A stretch of 5,139 bases of DNA, from the NCBI GenBank assembly GCA_964414015.1, contig CAYPUE010000047.1:1-5139 (forward strand), given 5' to 3'. The stretch's first letter is position 1. Every line of letters starts with the position of its first letter. Under the pieces are notes generated by a model, which saw only the letters and a program-made list of their open reading frames with translations, had not been told where the DNA came from and made no database searches. This document shows positions 4,929-5,139 of this stretch, in pieces. The DNA is from JAUSEW01 sp964414015. Its GTDB lineage: Bacteria; Patescibacteriota; Microgenomatia; Levybacterales; UBA12049. Both the position numbers and the translations under genes were made by a program.

Positions 4929-5139
4929 AGCAATTTCTTAACCTCGCCTAAGGTTGATTCGAGTTTCTTCTCGCTACTCTCAGTCTCCTTTAAAATCTCT
5001 TTCGGGTCGCGGTGGTTTATTTCTTCCTCGCCGTTGTATGGGCTATAAGTGTTGGCTGAAAGGATGTAATCGTTTTCTGCAATCTCCTTCACTGCCGTAA
5101 ACCACGAAAAAGGTTTGGCGACCGCTTGGTCTTTACCCC
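4925..5139 (-). CDS. hsdM: Type I restriction-modification methyltransferase subunit HsdM, C-terminal fragment
   Basis: The last 70 codons of a gene that enters from the right edge, ending at TGA 4927-4925. The translation contains FSWFTAVKEIAENDYIL, then SANTYSPYNGEEE, NHRDPKEILKE, and a charged helix to EVKKLL. The pattern W-F-x(n)-E-I-x-E-N-D-Y-x-L-S followed by a P-x-E-I-L-x-E helix is the usual C-terminus of type I N6-adenine methyltransferases, which pairs with HsdS. The catalytic NPPF and AdoMet motifs would lie outside the window. The presence of a genuine hsdS downstream supports the identification. No further ORF lies between this stop and the membrane protein gene, because the two overlap. 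TGA must be a stop here for the neighbouring ATG to make sense. The fragment is richer in G+C (about 45% in two hand-counted 60-base rows) than the HEPN genes that follow. Confidence 0.88.
   Translation of the reverse strand, partial: GKDQAVAKPFSWFTAVKEIAENDYILSANTYSPYNGEEEINHRDPKEILKETESSEKKLESTLGEVKKLL

Overview
The window is one dense block of minus-strand genes, so transcription runs from high to low coordinates. It is framed by a type I restriction-modification (R-M) operon. The C-terminal end of an HsdM DNA methyltransferase enters at the right edge (4925-5139), and a complete two-domain HsdS specificity subunit lies at the left (58-1167). Neighbouring genes overlap or are separated by at most 11 bases, which points to a single translationally coupled operon. 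There is no intergenic stretch of any length, no RNA gene, no CRISPR array and no transposase.

What is unusual is what lies between hsdM and hsdS, which are normally adjacent. Five extra genes sit there, in order of transcription: a protein with two predicted membrane helices (4233-4928); three successive proteins each carrying an Rx4H motif of the HEPN ribonuclease kind (3283-4221 with RNQLAH, 2330-3286 with RHRLVH, 1818-2330 with RNDIAH); and a 219-residue protein with a GAD...QAK pattern typical of Mrr-like, Q-variant PD-(D/E)xK nucleases (1157-1816). I do not recognise this arrangement as a described system. My inference is a composite defence island: a type I R-M system carrying a putative HEPN RNase module, a membrane partner and an accessory DNA nuclease that could act as a second layer or abortive response. 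No hsdR is visible; it may lie outside the window.

The 219-residue gene and hsdS begin with an identical 20-bp sequence in the same codon phase, encoding PTKKLG plus E or D. This looks like a scar of insertion into the 5' end of hsdS, or a site where recombination would remove the nuclease gene and leave an intact in-frame hsdS. Inside hsdS, a 33-bp near-identical repeat separates the two target recognition domains, the usual substrate for specificity shuffling.

At the left edge (1-54) the first 18 codons of a small CxxC protein begin three bases after the hsdS stop. From memory it resembles a small cysteine-rich protein common in candidate phyla radiation (Patescibacteria/Parcubacteria) genomes. 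With the moderately AT-rich DNA, the weak or absent Shine-Dalgarno sequences and the compact packing, this suggests a CPR bacterium, though the taxonomic call is tentative. TGA is used as a stop (hsdM and the first HEPN gene), which argues against the recoded Gracilibacteria/SR1 lineages.
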